NCBI GenBank assembly: GCA_023457495.1
Contig: JAEWLQ010000079.1
Coordinates: 1-64,000 of the forward strand
DNA from: Pseudomonadota bacterium
GTDB lineage: Bacteria; Pseudomonadota; Gammaproteobacteria; Steroidobacterales; Steroidobacteraceae
Reading direction: 5' to 3'
DNA length: 64,000 bases
Shown here: piece by piece, positions 44,131 to 55,609 of the stretch
How positions within the stretch are numbered: position 1 is the first letter of the stretch
How the letters are laid out: every line of letters begins with the position of its first letter
Notes under the pieces: generated by a model
The model's input: the letters and a program-made list of their open reading frames with translations, nothing else
Databases searched by the model: none
Told to the model about the DNA's origin: nothing
Translations under genes and position numbers: made by a program

Positions 44131-46764
44131 CTATTTCGACAGGTCCGCGATTGCGGCCTTGCTCAGCACCTGAGTCGCCTTCCAGTAGGCAGCCCAGGGA
44201 TCCTTGCGCTGCTTCGCGATCCGATCGGGCACGTTGTGCAGGTTGAAATGCGCACCGCGGATGTCGTCGTCGATCTCGTCCCACGCCACCGGCGTCGAGA
44301 CGCCGACACCCGGCCGCCAGCGCGGCGAAAACGCGGCGACCGCGGTCGCGCCGAAGCCGTTGCGTAGATAGTCGACGAAGATCTTGTTCTTGCGATTGCG
44401 CTCGCCGGTTTTCGACGTGAACATCTTCGGCGCGAGCCGTTCCATGAACAGCGTGACGCCGCGCGCGAACTCCTTCGCGGTGTCCCAGTCGGGCAGCGGG
44501 CGACCGAGTGGCGTGACGACGTGTAATCCCTTGCCGCCGGTGGTCTTGACCCAGCTTTCGAGGCCGTGTTCCTGCAGCAGCCTGCGCACGGCGAGCGCCG
44601 CTTCGCGCAGTTGGGCGTAGGGCAGGTCGGCGCCGGGATCGAGATCGAAGGTCAGCCGGTCGGCGTGTGTGGGCCGCGGCATGCGCGAGCCCCAGCTATG
44701 CAGTTCGACGGCGCCGACCTGCGCTAGATGCAGCAGCCCCTCGACGCTGTCGCACACGACGAAGTCCGGATCCTTGTCCGCGTTCGGAATCTGCACGACG
44801 CGCAGGCCGCGCGCGGATTCCTCGAGGAAGTGCTTCTGGAAAAACGGCTTCGAACCATGCGTGTTGCGCAAGATTGAGAGCGGCCGGTCCTTGTAATGAG
44901 CCAGGGCGGCTTCACCGACCGCCGCGAAATATTCGGCGAGTTGCAGCTTCGTGATGCCATCGTGCGGGAAGAGCACGCGGTCCGGATGCGTCAGCCGCCC
45001 GCCCAGCGGTCCCGTGTCCTTGTCGGTCCCGCCATCCTTTGCCCGAGTGCGCTTCCCTTTGCTACGCGCACCTTTCCCGGATTTTTCGTGCATGGCACCG
45101 ACCATGTCTTCAGTATGCGCGGGCTCTTCGCGGGTGACCGTCTTGGGGTCGCGATCCTGGCGCATGCCGAGGTAACGCGGCTGGCGCAGGATGCCGTCCT
45201 GGGTCCAGTCGGCGAACGCCACCTGGATCACGAGCTCGGGCTTCATCCAGTGCCAGATTTCGCCCGAGCGTTTGTCGGGCAAGCGGTCGAAGGGGCTGTC
45301 CTTGCGCTCGAGCTTCTTCACGCGTTCGTGCCATTGCGCGCGTTCCTCGGCGCTGAAGCCGCCGCCGACACGGCCGGCGTACTTGAGGCCCTTGCCGGAC
45401 TTCACGCCCACGAGCAGCGAGGAGAATGTTCCCGTGCCGCGGCCGGGTAGGTAGGCGGCCCCGCCGACGACGAACTCCTGTTCGCGGTGGCACTTCACCT
45501 TGAGCCAGTCGGCCGAGCGGTCCCCGCGATAGGGCGAGTCGATCTTCTTCGCGACGAGGCCCTCGAGATGCTGGTTGCAGACGCGCGCGAGCAGCTCGCG
45601 GCTGTCGCTGTGAATCTGGTCGGCGAGCCGCAACGGGCCTTTCGGAGGTAGTTTGGCGAACGCGGCGTCGAGACGCATCTTGCGCTGCGATAGGGGCAGG
45701 GAGCGCAGGTCTTCGCCCCGATAGAAGAGTATGTCGAAGATGCAGTACTGCAATTCGTCCAGTCGCCCCTGTTCCCGCATGTGTTGCAGCAGCGAAAAGT
45801 CCGAACGGCCGTTCGGATCGGTGACGATCAATTCCCCGTCGATCCACGTTTCCTGCAGCTTGAGTTTCGCGAGCGCGTCGACGATGGGCCCGACCTTTTG
45901 CGTCCAGTCGATGCCGTTGCGTGAGATGCAGCGCACATCCTCGCCGTCGCAGCGGCACAGCAGCCGGATGCCATCGTACTTGAGCTCGTACACCCAGCCT
46001 TCGTCACCCGGCACCTTGTCGACGAGCGTCGCGAGCTGCGGCTTGATCGTCGCGGGCAGCGCCTTGCCGCTGGTGCCGCGTGACTTGGTACTGCGAGGTT
46101 TCGGTGCGCCGGTTTTCGCGGGGGGCTTCGCCTTGGCCTTGGGCGCTGCCGTGCCGTGGCGCTCGTCGATCGGCGCATGCGTGAGCACCACCTTGCCCGC
46201 ATCGATGACATCCGCGTCGGCGCCGGGCTGCGCGGCTGCGTCGTTCGATTTCATCAACAGCCAGTTGGGTTGTTTGCCCTGCATGCGCGTGCGCACCAGG
46301 TGCCAGCGGCCGCTGAGTTTCTTGCCGAACAATTCGAAGGCGAGGTGGCCCTTGCGCAGCCCCTTGTCGAAGTCCTCCACCGGCCGCCAGGTGCCGGAAT
46401 CCCAGATGTCGACGTGGCCCGCACCGTATTCACCCTTCGGGATGTCGCCCGAGAACTTCGCGTATGCGATCGGATGATCTTCCACTTCGACCGCGAGTCG
46501 CTTGTCCGCCGGATCGAGAGAAGGGCCCTTGGGCACCGCCCAACTACGCAGCGTGCCTTGCCATTCGAGCCGGAAATCCCAGTGAAGTCGCCGTGCCGCA
46601 TGTTTCTGCACGACGAAGATGAGTTTCTTCTCCTTGCTCTTGCCGGGGCTCTTTGCTTTCGCGGATTTCTTCGCGCGCGCCTTGTCCGCCGGCTCGCGGG
46701 TTTTCTTGAAGTCGCGCTTCGCGGCGTACTTCGCGAGTCGTTTGTTGCCGCCCGCGTCGGCCAT
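44131..46764 (-). CDS. ligD: multifunctional DNA ligase D for non-homologous end joining
   Basis: An 877-residue LigD with domains in the order phosphoesterase (about 50-180: HAARRLHWDFRLEW, GEYGAGHVDIWDSGTW), ATP-dependent ligase (about 235-540: nucleotidyl lysine in VYELKYDGIRLL, EGLVAKKIDSPYRG, WLKVKC) and primase-polymerase (about 590-870: TFDLDPGADLPY metal site, TTGGKGLHVVTPL). Lysine-rich linkers join the parts. It starts 3 bp after the ku stop and forms the repair operon with it. Confidence 0.95.
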   Translation of the reverse strand: MADAGGNKRLAKYAAKRDFKKTREPADKARAKKSAKAKSPGKSKEKKLIFVVQKHAARRLHWDFRLEWQGTLRSWAVPKGPSLDPADKRLAVEVEDHPIAYAKFSGDIPKGEYGAGHVDIWDSGTWRPVEDFDKGLRKGHLAFELFGKKLSGRWHLVRTRMQGKQPNWLLMKSNDAAAQPGADADVIDAGKVVLTHAPIDERHGTAAPKAKAKPPAKTGAPKPRSTKSRGTSGKALPATIKPQLATLVDKVPGDEGWVYELKYDGIRLLCRCDGEDVRCISRNGIDWTQKVGPIVDALAKLKLQETWIDGELIVTDPNGRSDFSLLQHMREQGRLDELQYCIFDILFYRGEDLRSLPLSQRKMRLDAAFAKLPPKGPLRLADQIHSDSRELLARVCNQHLEGLVAKKIDSPYRGDRSADWLKVKCHREQEFVVGGAAYLPGRGTGTFSSLLVGVKSGKGLKYAGRVGGGFSAEERAQWHERVKKLERKDSPFDRLPDKRSGEIWHWMKPELVIQVAFADWTQDGILRQPRYLGMRQDRDPKTVTREEPAHTEDMVGAMHEKSGKGARSKGKRTRAKDGGTDKDTGPLGGRLTHPDRVLFPHDGITKLQLAEYFAAVGEAALAHYKDRPLSILRNTHGSKPFFQKHFLEESARGLRVVQIPNADKDPDFVVCDSVEGLLHLAQVGAVELHSWGSRMPRPTHADRLTFDLDPGADLPYAQLREAALAVRRLLQEHGLESWVKTTGGKGLHVVTPLGRPLPDWDTAKEFARGVTLFMERLAPKMFTSKTGERNRKNKIFVDYLRNGFGATAVAAFSPRWRPGVGVSTPVAWDEIDDDIRGAHFNLHNVPDRIAKQRKDPWAAYWKATQVLSKAAIADLSK

Positions 46765-46767
46765 GCG

Positions 46768-47730
46768 TCACGCGCGCCGCGCGGTGCGCGTCGTGGCGGA
46801 GCGCCGGCGCGCGGCGCTGTGCTTGCGTTTGCTGCCGCGTTTCGTCGATGTGTCGCCATCGCCACCTTTCTTCTGCTCGAGGCTGCGCTGCAGCAGCGAC
46901 ATCAGGTCGACCACCTTGCCCCCGCCGGTCGCGCGCTCCACGACTTCGCCTTCGGGCTGCGTGAGCGCATGCGTCTGCCCCGACTTGACCTTCTCGTCGA
47001 TGCGTTTCATCAGGTCTTCGCGGTACGTGTCGTGGAACGCCTGCGGATCCCACTTCTCGGTCATCTCGTCGATGAGTTTCAGCGCCATCTGCAGCTCGCG
47101 GCTGTTCTGGCTGACGGCCTTCTTCGCCGCATCCGACGCAATCTGCGGGTGTTCCTGGATCTCGGCCTCGTACCGCAGCGTGTTGAGCATCAGCACTTCC
47201 TGATCCGGCAACAACGCCGCGACGTACTGGCGGCTGCGCAATACAAAGGTGGCCACGGCGAGCTTCTTCGACTGCGTGAGCGCCTCGCGCAGCAGCGCGT
47301 ACACCTTTTCGCCGTTCTTTTCCGGCGCGACGTAGTAGGGCGTGTCGTAGTAGTAAGGCGCGATCGCTTCGCGATCGACGAAGGCCTGGATGTCGATGGT
47401 GCGCGAGGCTTCGACGTTGGCGCGCCGGAAGTCCTCATCGGTGAGCACCACGTACTCACCCTTCTCGTACTCGTAACCTTTCACGACGTCGTTCCATTGA
47501 ACGACCTTCCCGGTGGCCTTGTTGTACCGCTGGTAGCCGACCGGCGCGAAGTCGTGTTTGTCGAGCAGATTGAGATCGAGCTGCGTCGCACGCGACGCCG
47601 TGTGCAGGCTCACGGGAATGTGGATCAGGCTGAAGCTGATCGCGCCACTCCACAAGCCGCGCGATGTGCGTTTCGCGCGCTCGCTCCCGTTGCCATGGCC
47701 ATTGCCACCATTCGTCTTGCGCTTAGGCAT
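46768..47730 (-). CDS. ku: Ku homodimeric end-binding protein
   Basis: A 320-residue bacterial Ku with GAISFSLIHIPVSLHTA at the N-terminus, then VGYQRYNKATGKVV and EYVVLTDEDF, the core DNA-encircling domain. A basic tail (TKRGSKRKHSAARRRSATT) is of the type that aids DNA binding. It binds double-strand ends and recruits LigD. The start overlaps the 3' end of the oxidoreductase gene by 8 bp. Confidence 0.96.
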   Translation of the reverse strand: MPKRKTNGGNGHGNGSERAKRTSRGLWSGAISFSLIHIPVSLHTASRATQLDLNLLDKHDFAPVGYQRYNKATGKVVQWNDVVKGYEYEKGEYVVLTDEDFRRANVEASRTIDIQAFVDREAIAPYYYDTPYYVAPEKNGEKVYALLREALTQSKKLAVATFVLRSRQYVAALLPDQEVLMLNTLRYEAEIQEHPQIASDAAKKAVSQNSRELQMALKLIDEMTEKWDPQAFHDTYREDLMKRIDEKVKSGQTHALTQPEGEVVERATGGGKVVDLMSLLQRSLEQKKGGDGDTSTKRGSKRKHSAARRRSATTRTARRA

Positions 47731-48862
47731 GACCGCTCTCCACGTGTATCAGCGCGGGCTCGCGCGGCACCGCGGGCCGGCGGATTTCCTGGCGCAGCGA
47801 CGGGCGCCGGCGCCGGTTCGGGCTTTCGTCCATGGACACCCAGCGTCCGGACGTGATGGATCGGTGAATCGCCTCGATGATCATCACGTCGATGAGGCCT
47901 TCCTTCCCCGAAGGCTCCGGCGTGCGGTCGCCGCGCACGCATTGCGCGAAGTGCACCAACTCGGGCGCGAATTGATCGCTCTTGGCGAACTGCTTCTTGC
48001 GTTTCTTTCCGCCGACCACGAGCTCGTAACCGAGTCCTTCCGCGTATTCATACGCGGGATCCATCGTCACGCTGCCTTTCGTCCCGACGATCTCGTAACG
48101 CGAGCGATCGGCCGCCCCGAAGCTGCAGATGAAATTCGCGGCGCGATTCTCGGGAAACTTCATGATCACATGGACCGTTTCCGGCACCTCGCGAAAACGC
48201 GGATCGCCGGAGTTGGTGGCCGTCGCCCACACCTGCGTCGGTTCCGCGGCGAAGACATAGCGCGCGGCGTTGATGCAGTAGATGCCGATGTCCCACACCG
48301 GCCCGCCGCCGAGATCGCGCTTGACGCGGATGTTGTCCGGCTTCACCTGCATCGAGAACTGCGAGTTGAAATAACGCGCATCGCCGATGCGCTTGCGCCG
48401 CACGATGTCGGCCACTTCGAGATTCGCGCGCTCGAAGTGCAGTCGATAGGCCGTCATCAGCGTGACACCGGCGCGGTCGCAGGCGTCGATCATGCGGCGG
48501 CAGTCGCGCGCGGTAGTCGCCAGGGGCTTTTCGCACAAGACGTGCAGGCCCGCGCTGGCCGCGCGCACCGTCCAGCTGGCGTGCATCGTGTTCGGCAGCG
48601 CGATGTACACCGCGTCGATGTCGCCACTCGCGAAGAGCTCCGCGGCTTCCTCGTAGGAATGCAGCCGGTCGACGCCGTAACGTTTGCCGAGCTTGCGCAG
48701 CTTCATGCGGTCGCCCGAGACGAGGGCGACCAGCTCAACGTGGCCGCGGGCGTGGCGGAAGGCGGGCAAAACGGCGGCTTGAGCGATATGGCCGAGGCCG
48801 ATGACGGCAAAACGGATGGGGCGCCTGGATTTCGTGGACGCTGATTTCGCAGATGTTTTCAT
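47723..48862 (-). CDS. Gfo/Idh/MocA-family oxidoreductase
   Basis: A 379-residue protein with a Rossmann N-terminal domain (FAVIGLGHIAQAAVLPAFRH), the CEKPLATT motif (catalytic-lysine region) and a C-terminal Gfo/Idh alpha-beta domain (GGPVWDIGIYCINAARYVF). It starts at 48862. These enzymes use NAD(P) on sugars or related compounds; the substrate is unknown. It heads the ku-ligD operon, overlapping ku by 8 bp. This is unusual, and a link to repair is not evident. Confidence 0.88.
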   Translation of the reverse strand: MKTSAKSASTKSRRPIRFAVIGLGHIAQAAVLPAFRHARGHVELVALVSGDRMKLRKLGKRYGVDRLHSYEEAAELFASGDIDAVYIALPNTMHASWTVRAASAGLHVLCEKPLATTARDCRRMIDACDRAGVTLMTAYRLHFERANLEVADIVRRKRIGDARYFNSQFSMQVKPDNIRVKRDLGGGPVWDIGIYCINAARYVFAAEPTQVWATATNSGDPRFREVPETVHVIMKFPENRAANFICSFGAADRSRYEIVGTKGSVTMDPAYEYAEGLGYELVVGGKKRKKQFAKSDQFAPELVHFAQCVRGDRTPEPSGKEGLIDVMIIEAIHRSITSGRWVSMDESPNRRRRPSLRQEIRRPAVPREPALIHVESGHA

Positions 48863-49012
48863 TGAATCGAGTAGAAACGCGCGCTGCCGTGCTCGATATC
48901 GGCAAACCGCCCGCGGCCCTGTCGGAATTGATTCTGCGCAGACGCTTTGGCAGGATGCCCGGCCCGCAACTATTTGAATTGCCGGTATTTCCGGCGTGAA
49001 GCCCAAGTCACT

Positions 49013-50941
49013 ATGCCAGTCATCACGCTGCCCGACGGCAGCCAGAAGAAATTCGATGCGCCCGTGAGCGTGTTCGACGTCGCGGCGAGCATCGGCGCGG
49101 GACTCGCGAAAGCCGCGCTCGCCGGACGCGTGAACGGCAAGCTGGTCGACACCTCGTTCGTCATGAACGAGGACGCGACGCTGTCCATCGTCACGGAAAA
49201 GGATCCGGCGGCGCTCGAGATCATCCGTCACTCGACGGCGCACCTGCTGGCGCAGGCCGTGCAGTCCATCTACCCGAAGGCGCAGGTCACCATCGGCCCC
49301 GTCATCGAAGACGGCTTCTATTACGACTTCGCGTTCGAGCGTCCCTTCACGCCCGAGGATCTCGAGAAGTTCGAGGCCAAGATGAAGGAGATCGCCGCAG
49401 CGGACCTCAAGGTCGGCCGGCGCGTGATGCCGCGCGACGAGGCGGTGAAACTCTTCAAGGACATGGGCGAGATCTACAAGGCGGAGATCATCGCCAGCAT
49501 CCCGGGCAACGAGGAAATCTCGCTGTACGGGCAGGGCCAGTGGTTCGATCTGTGCCGCGGCCCGCACGTCCCCTCCACCGGCAAGCTGAAATCCTTCAAG
49601 CTGATGAAGGTGGCCGGCGCCTACTGGCGCGGCGATTCGCGCAACGAGATGCTCCAGCGCATCTACGGCACCGCGTGGCTGAACGACAAGGACCTCAAGG
49701 ACTACCTGCACCGGCTCGAGGAAGCGGAGAAACGCGACCATCGCCGCATCGGCAAGGACCTCGACCTGTTCCACTTCCAGGAAGAAGCCCCGGGCGCCGT
49801 GTTCTGGCATCCGCGCGGCTGGCGCATCTTCCAGCAGCTCATCTCCTATATGCGCAAGCGGCAGGATGAGGCGGGTTACGGCGAGGTGAACGCGCCTGAG
49901 ATCATGGAGTCCTCGCTGTGGCAGAAATCCGGCCACCTCGAGAAGTTCGGCGAGAACATGTTCCTGACGAAGACACCCGACGAGCGGGTGTACGCCATCA
50001 AGCCCATGAACTGCCCGGGCCACATCCAGATCTTCAACCAGGGCATCCGTTCGCATAACGACCTGCCGATCCGCTTCGCGGAGTTCGGCAAGGTGCATCG
50101 CTACGAGCCTTCGGGGGCGCTGCACGGCCTGATGCGCGTGCGCGCCTTCAACCAGGACGATGCGCACATCTTCATCACCGAGGACCAGATCACCGAGGAA
50201 TCGGTCCGGGTCATCCAGCTACTGCTCTCTATCTACAAGGACTTCGGCTTCGACGACGTCGCGGTCAAGTTCGCCGACCGGCCCCCGAAGCGGGTGGGGT
50301 CGGACGAGATCTGGGAAAAGTCGGAAAAGGCCCTGAAGGCCGCCGCGGCCGCCGCCGGCATCGAATGCGACTACAACCCGGGCGAGGGCGCCTTTTACGG
50401 GCCGAAGCTCGAGTTCCACCTCCGGGACGCCATCGGCCGGACCTGGCAGTGCGGCACCCTCCAGGTGGACCTGAACCTGCCCGGGCGCCTGGGCGCCACG
50501 TATATCGACGAGCACAGCCAGCGGCAGACCCCCGTCATGCTCCACCGGGCGATTTTCGGCTCTTTGGAGCGCTTTTTCGGCATTCTGCTGGAGCATCACG
50601 CCGGAAAACTGCCCACCTGGCTGGCCCCTACGCAGGCCGTCGTGATGACCATTACGGACCGCCAGGACGATTACGTGCGGCGCGTTGCGGAAACACTTAG
50701 AAATCAAGGGATTCGCACCGAAGTCGACTTGCGGAACGAAAAAGTGGGCTTTAAGATTCGCGCCCACACGCTGCAGCGCGTGCCCTATTTATTGGTGGCA
50801 GGCGACAAGGAAGTGGCGGCGAACCAGATTTCAGTGCGGACCTTGGGTGGCAAGGATCTCGGCACGATGTCCCCGGAAGACTTTGTTAGTCGGCTCCGCG
50901 TGGAAGTCGAGAGCCACGGTCGCACGTTGTTAGAGGGTTGA
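49013..50941 (+). CDS. thrS: threonyl-tRNA synthetase
   Basis: A 642-residue class II synthetase of normal length. It has a TGS domain (residues 1-62), the second additional domain with [12 protein letters not shown], the core motifs including the CRGPHVP zinc segment and [20 protein letters not shown] (motif 2), and the anticodon-binding domain at the end. Start at 49013 fits the TGS domain [11 protein letters not shown] 5-bp hairpin GCCGG-TATTT-CCGGC lies 17 bp upstream (48981-48995); E. coli thrS has translational operator hairpins there, but this one does not obviously mimic tRNA-Thr. Confidence 0.96.
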   Translation: MPVITLPDGSQKKFDAPVSVFDVAASIGAGLAKAALAGRVNGKLVDTSFVMNEDATLSIVTEKDPAALEIIRHSTAHLLAQAVQSIYPKAQVTIGPVIEDGFYYDFAFERPFTPEDLEKFEAKMKEIAAADLKVGRRVMPRDEAVKLFKDMGEIYKAEIIASIPGNEEISLYGQGQWFDLCRGPHVPSTGKLKSFKLMKVAGAYWRGDSRNEMLQRIYGTAWLNDKDLKDYLHRLEEAEKRDHRRIGKDLDLFHFQEEAPGAVFWHPRGWRIFQQLISYMRKRQDEAGYGEVNAPEIMESSLWQKSGHLEKFGENMFLTKTPDERVYAIKPMNCPGHIQIFNQGIRSHNDLPIRFAEFGKVHRYEPSGALHGLMRVRAFNQDDAHIFITEDQITEESVRVIQLLLSIYKDFGFDDVAVKFADRPPKRVGSDEIWEKSEKALKAAAAAAGIECDYNPGEGAFYGPKLEFHLRDAIGRTWQCGTLQVDLNLPGRLGATYIDEHSQRQTPVMLHRAIFGSLERFFGILLEHHAGKLPTWLAPTQAVVMTITDRQDDYVRRVAETLRNQGIRTEVDLRNEKVGFKIRAHTLQRVPYLLVAGDKEVAANQISVRTLGGKDLGTMSPEDFVSRLRVEVESHGRTLLEG

Positions 50942-50950
50942 TATATAGCT

Positions 50951-51466
50951 ATTGCAAGCAAGCGCGTCAGGCGCAACGAAGAGATCACGTCGCCCAAGGT
51001 GAGAGTCATCGGGGCGGATGGCGGTCAGGTCGGGGTGCTCACACGATTCGAGGCGCTCGACCTGGCGAAAGCCGCCGAGCTGGATCTCGTCGAGGTGTCG
51101 CCGCAGGCGGATCCGCCCGTCGTCCGTGTCATGGACTTCGGGAAATTCCTGTTCGAACAGAACAAGAAGTCGCACGCCGCGAAGCGCAAGCAAAAGCAGA
51201 TCCAGATCAAAGAAGTGAAGTTTCGTCCCGGTACGGATGAGAACGATTACCAGATCAAACTGCGTAACATCAATCGATTCCTGACCGAGGGTGATAAGGC
51301 CAAGGTGACGTTACGTTTCCGCGGCCGTGAGATGGCGCATACGGAAATCGGCCGGAAGCTGCTGGCGAGGTTGGTGGAAGATCTTCGCGAAATCGCGGTG
51401 ATCGAACAGAACCCGCTGATGGAAGGCAGGCAGATGGTCATGATGTTCGCGCCGAAAAAGAAGTAA
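50951..51466 (+). CDS. infC: translation initiation factor IF-3
   Basis: The product is 171 residues if started at ATT 50951 ([20 protein letters not shown]). The N-terminal R-R-N-E-x-I block is family-like, while no ATG or GTG covers it; a GTG at 50999 is inside the conserved domain. An ATT start is the known autoregulatory hallmark of infC. Further family blocks are [27 protein letters not shown] and [11 protein letters not shown]. Gene order thrS-infC-rpmI-rplT is classical. The leader to rpmI (51467-51565) holds two small hairpins. Confidence 0.93.
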   Translation: MASKRVRRNEEITSPKVRVIGADGGQVGVLTRFEALDLAKAAELDLVEVSPQADPPVVRVMDFGKFLFEQNKKSHAAKRKQKQIQIKEVKFRPGTDENDYQIKLRNINRFLTEGDKAKVTLRFRGREMAHTEIGRKLLARLVEDLREIAVIEQNPLMEGRQMVMMFAPKKK

Positions 51467-51565
51467 CCCGCAGTCAACGAAAGAAGCCTGCGGATTCGCC
51501 CCGAGCGGGTGCCGCACGAGAAATCGTGTGCGCCTTGCGAAAGGTAGCTACAACGGAGTTGATTT

Positions 51566-51769
51566 ATGCCCAAGTTGAAGACCAACCGGGCAGCGGCCAA
51601 GCGTTTCCGCAAGACAGCCAAGGGCTGGAAAGCGGGCTCGGCAGGCCGCCGCCACAATCTCGGCCACAAGCCTCGCAAGACCAAGCGCCAGCTGCGCTCG
51701 GGCGGATCATCGCTCGTGCACAAGAGCGACACGGGACGTGTCGACCAGCTGATGCCGAACAACAAGTAA
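51566..51769 (+). CDS. rpmI: 50S ribosomal protein L35
   Basis: A 67-residue basic protein (MPKLKTNRAAAKRFRK..., GHKPRKTKRQLR) of normal L35 length. A GGAG site is about 9 bp upstream of the ATG. The hairpins in the 100-bp leader (CCGCAG/CTGCGG at 51468-51493) may take part in L20-type feedback, which is not proven here. Confidence 0.97.
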   Translation: MPKLKTNRAAAKRFRKTAKGWKAGSAGRRHNLGHKPRKTKRQLRSGGSSLVHKSDTGRVDQLMPNNK

Positions 51770-51789
51770 CCGGACGCGAGGACTAACTA

Positions 51790-52155
51790 ATGGCACGTGT
51801 AAAACGTGGCGTCCAGGCCGGACGCCGTCACAAGAAAATCCTTTCCAAGGCGAAGGGCTATTACAACGCCCGCCGCAAGGTATTCCGCGCAGCGAAGCAG
51901 GCGGTCATCAAGGCCGGCCAGTACGCGTATGCCGGTCGCCGTCTCAAGAAGCGCGACTTCCGCGCGCTGTGGATCCAGCGAATCAACGCCGCCGCGCGTG
52001 AGTTCGACTTGAGCTACAGCCGCCTGATCAACGGCCTGAAGAAGGCCGGCATCGACATCGACCGCAAGATGCTGGCGGACCTGGCTGTGAACCAGCCCGA
52101 AGGTTTTGCCGCGATCGCGAAGCAGGCGAAGGCCGCTCTCGACAAAGCCGCTTAA
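51790..52155 (+). CDS. rplT: 50S ribosomal protein L20
   Basis: A 121-residue protein with the standard N-terminus [19 protein letters not shown] and [19 protein letters not shown]. It binds 23S rRNA and in many bacteria represses its own operon. 20 bp after rpmI. Confidence 0.97.
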   Translation: MARVKRGVQAGRRHKKILSKAKGYYNARRKVFRAAKQAVIKAGQYAYAGRRLKKRDFRALWIQRINAAAREFDLSYSRLINGLKKAGIDIDRKMLADLAVNQPEGFAAIAKQAKAALDKAA

Positions 52156-53208
<1,053 letters not shown>

Positions 53209-53212
53209 GCGC

Positions 53213-55606
53213 GTGAGAATTCCTCTTTCCTGGCTGCGGGATTTCGTCGATGTTCCCTGGGACGCGCGCGAGCTCGGCTCGCGGCTCACCATGTGTGGGT
53301 TCGAGCTCGAGGCCGTCGACACCGCGGCTCCGGCTTTCAGCGGCGTGATCGTCGCGGAGATCGTCGAAGCCGCGCGCCATCCGCAGGCGGACAAGTTGCA
53401 GGTGTGCAAGGTCCGCACGAAGGGTCCATCTTCGAAAGACGATGCTCTGCTGCAGATCGTCTGCGGCGCCGCCAATGCGCGCGTCGGTCTCAAGACCGCG
53501 CTCGCCACCGTCGGCGCCAAACTACCCGGCGACAAGGCCATCACCGCGGCGAAGCTGCGCGGCGTCGAGTCCTTCGGCATGTTGTGCTCCGCGAAGGAGC
53601 TCGGCCTCTCGGACACCTCCGAAGGCATCGTCGAGCTGCCGACTGATGCGCCGGTGGGCGAGGACCTGCGCGCGTACATGCAGCTCGACGACGACATCCT
53701 CGAGCTCAACGTCACCCCGAACCGCGGCGATGCGATGTCGGTGCTCGGCATCGCCCGCGAAGTGGGGGCGCTGACCGCACGCGCCCCGGTCGCCGGTTCA
53801 AATCCTGCCCCCGCTACCAATTCATCGGATACGTTCCCCACGAAGCTCAGCGCCCCCAAGGCCTGCCCGAAGCTCGTGAGCCGGATCGTCCGCGGCATCG
53901 ACAACAAGGCCCAATCACCGCTGTGGCTGCGCGAGCGCCTGCGCCGCGTGGGCCTGCGGCCGATCAGCCCCGTGGTCGACATCACCCAATACGTGATGCT
54001 CGAGCTCGGTCAGCCCATGCACGCCTACGACCTCGGCAAGCTCAAGGGCGGCCTCGAGGCGCGCCTGGCGCAGCCGGGCGAGAAGACCACCCTGCTCGAT
54101 GGCAGGGAAATCGAACTCGCGGCAGATGTACTCGTAATCGCCGATTCCGAGGGTCCCGTGGGCATGGCAGGCGTGATGGGTGGGCTCGCAAGCTCGTGCA
54201 CCGCGGACACGACGGACATCCTGTTCGAGGCGGCGTTTTTCGCGCCCGCCGCGGTCGCCGGCCGCGGACGCCGTTATGGTCTCGTCACCGACGCCGGTCA
54301 GCGCTTCGAGCGCGGCGTGGACCCGCTCAACCAGGAGCGCGCCATCGAGCGCGCCACCCAACTACTGGTGCAGATCGCGGGCGGCAAGGCCGGCCCGGTT
54401 CACAGCGTGAAGAGCGAGCCGGACATCCCGCGCCGCCTGGAAGTCGAGCTGCGCCGCGCGCGTATCGGCAAGCTGCTCGGCACGGACATTTCCGACAACG
54501 ACGTCAAGCGCACGCTCGAGTCCCTGGGCATGCGCGTGCTCGCGAACGAAACCGGCTGGCTCGTGACGCCGCCGCCGCATCGCTTCGACATCAACATCGA
54601 AGCGGACCTCATCGAAGAACTCGCGCGCATCGTCGGCTTCGCCGCCATCAACGAGGCGGATGCCGTGACGCGGCAGCAGGTGCGGCCGATGCCCGAAGAG
54701 GCGCCGGTCGAGATCCAGGCGCTCGAGATCCTCGCGACGCGCGGCTACCAGGAAGCGATCACCTACGCGTTCGTCGATCCGGCGCTGCAAGACAAGCTGT
54801 TTCCGGGCATCGAAACTCCCAAGCTCGCGAACGCGATTTCGAGCGACATGAGCGTCATGCGCGCGTCGCTGTGGCCGGGATTGATCAAGGCCGCGCTGGA
54901 GAACCTGCGCCGCCAGCAGGATCGCGTGCGACTGTTCGAACACGGCTCGCGTTTCGAACCGCTGGCCAACGGCGGCGGCGAAACGGACCTGATCGCCGGC
55001 ATCGCGATCGGCGCGCGCCGTCCGGAGCAGTGGAGCGCGAAGGCCACGCCCGTCGATTTCTACGACGTCAAACAGGATGTCGAAGCCTTGTTTGCGCGCA
55101 CCGGTGCGCCCGATGAGTTCGGCTACATCGCCGACTCGTTGCCGTGCCTGCATCCCGGCCGCAGCGCCCGGATCACGCGGCGCGGCAAGACCATCGGCTG
55201 GATAGGCGAGCTGCACCCCCAATTGGTGCAGGAATTCGATTTCACATATGCGCCGATCATGTTCGAAATCGAGTTTGGCGCAGCCCTGGCGGCCAAAATG
55301 CCGCGTTTTGAAGAGATCTCCCGGTTCCCGCGTGTGCGTCGGGACCTGGCCGTCGTCGTCGACGAGAAAGTTTCTTTGAGTCAGCTACATGAACGTGTAA
55401 CCTTTGCCGCGTCGAGCCTGTTGCGCGACGTCCGGGTGTTTGACGTGTTCAGGGGACCCGGAATAGAAGCAGGAAGAAAAAGCGTCGCTTTAGGCTTGAT
55501 ATTTCAGGACAATTCTCGCACCCTCGCGGACGAGGACGCGGACCGTTTGTTAGCCGCGATTCGTGCCGATCTGAGTGCAACGCTGGGCGCAGGATTTCGA
55601 GAATAA
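53213..55606 (+). CDS. pheT: phenylalanyl-tRNA synthetase beta subunit
   Basis: A 797-residue protein starting at GTG 53213, 4 bp after pheS. It has the N-terminal tRNA-bind fold (VCKVRTKG), B3/B4 editing domain (RGDAMSVLGIAREV, GLVTDAGQRFERGVDP), B5 and the C-terminal anticodon-binding domain (PRFEEISRFPRVRRDLAVVV). Normal length and order. Confidence 0.96.
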   Translation: MRIPLSWLRDFVDVPWDARELGSRLTMCGFELEAVDTAAPAFSGVIVAEIVEAARHPQADKLQVCKVRTKGPSSKDDALLQIVCGAANARVGLKTALATVGAKLPGDKAITAAKLRGVESFGMLCSAKELGLSDTSEGIVELPTDAPVGEDLRAYMQLDDDILELNVTPNRGDAMSVLGIAREVGALTARAPVAGSNPAPATNSSDTFPTKLSAPKACPKLVSRIVRGIDNKAQSPLWLRERLRRVGLRPISPVVDITQYVMLELGQPMHAYDLGKLKGGLEARLAQPGEKTTLLDGREIELAADVLVIADSEGPVGMAGVMGGLASSCTADTTDILFEAAFFAPAAVAGRGRRYGLVTDAGQRFERGVDPLNQERAIERATQLLVQIAGGKAGPVHSVKSEPDIPRRLEVELRRARIGKLLGTDISDNDVKRTLESLGMRVLANETGWLVTPPPHRFDINIEADLIEELARIVGFAAINEADAVTRQQVRPMPEEAPVEIQALEILATRGYQEAITYAFVDPALQDKLFPGIETPKLANAISSDMSVMRASLWPGLIKAALENLRRQQDRVRLFEHGSRFEPLANGGGETDLIAGIAIGARRPEQWSAKATPVDFYDVKQDVEALFARTGAPDEFGYIADSLPCLHPGRSARITRRGKTIGWIGELHPQLVQEFDFTYAPIMFEIEFGAALAAKMPRFEEISRFPRVRRDLAVVVDEKVSLSQLHERVTFAASSLLRDVRVFDVFRGPGIEAGRKSVALGLIFQDNSRTLADEDADRLLAAIRADLSATLGAGFRE

Positions 55607-55609
55607 AGC

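Noticed and set aside
48981..48995. A tRNA-mimicking translational operator before thrS
   Set aside because: The hairpin GCCGG-TATTT-CCGGC is real, but its loop does not resemble a threonine anticodon loop, so a specific operator role is not supported.
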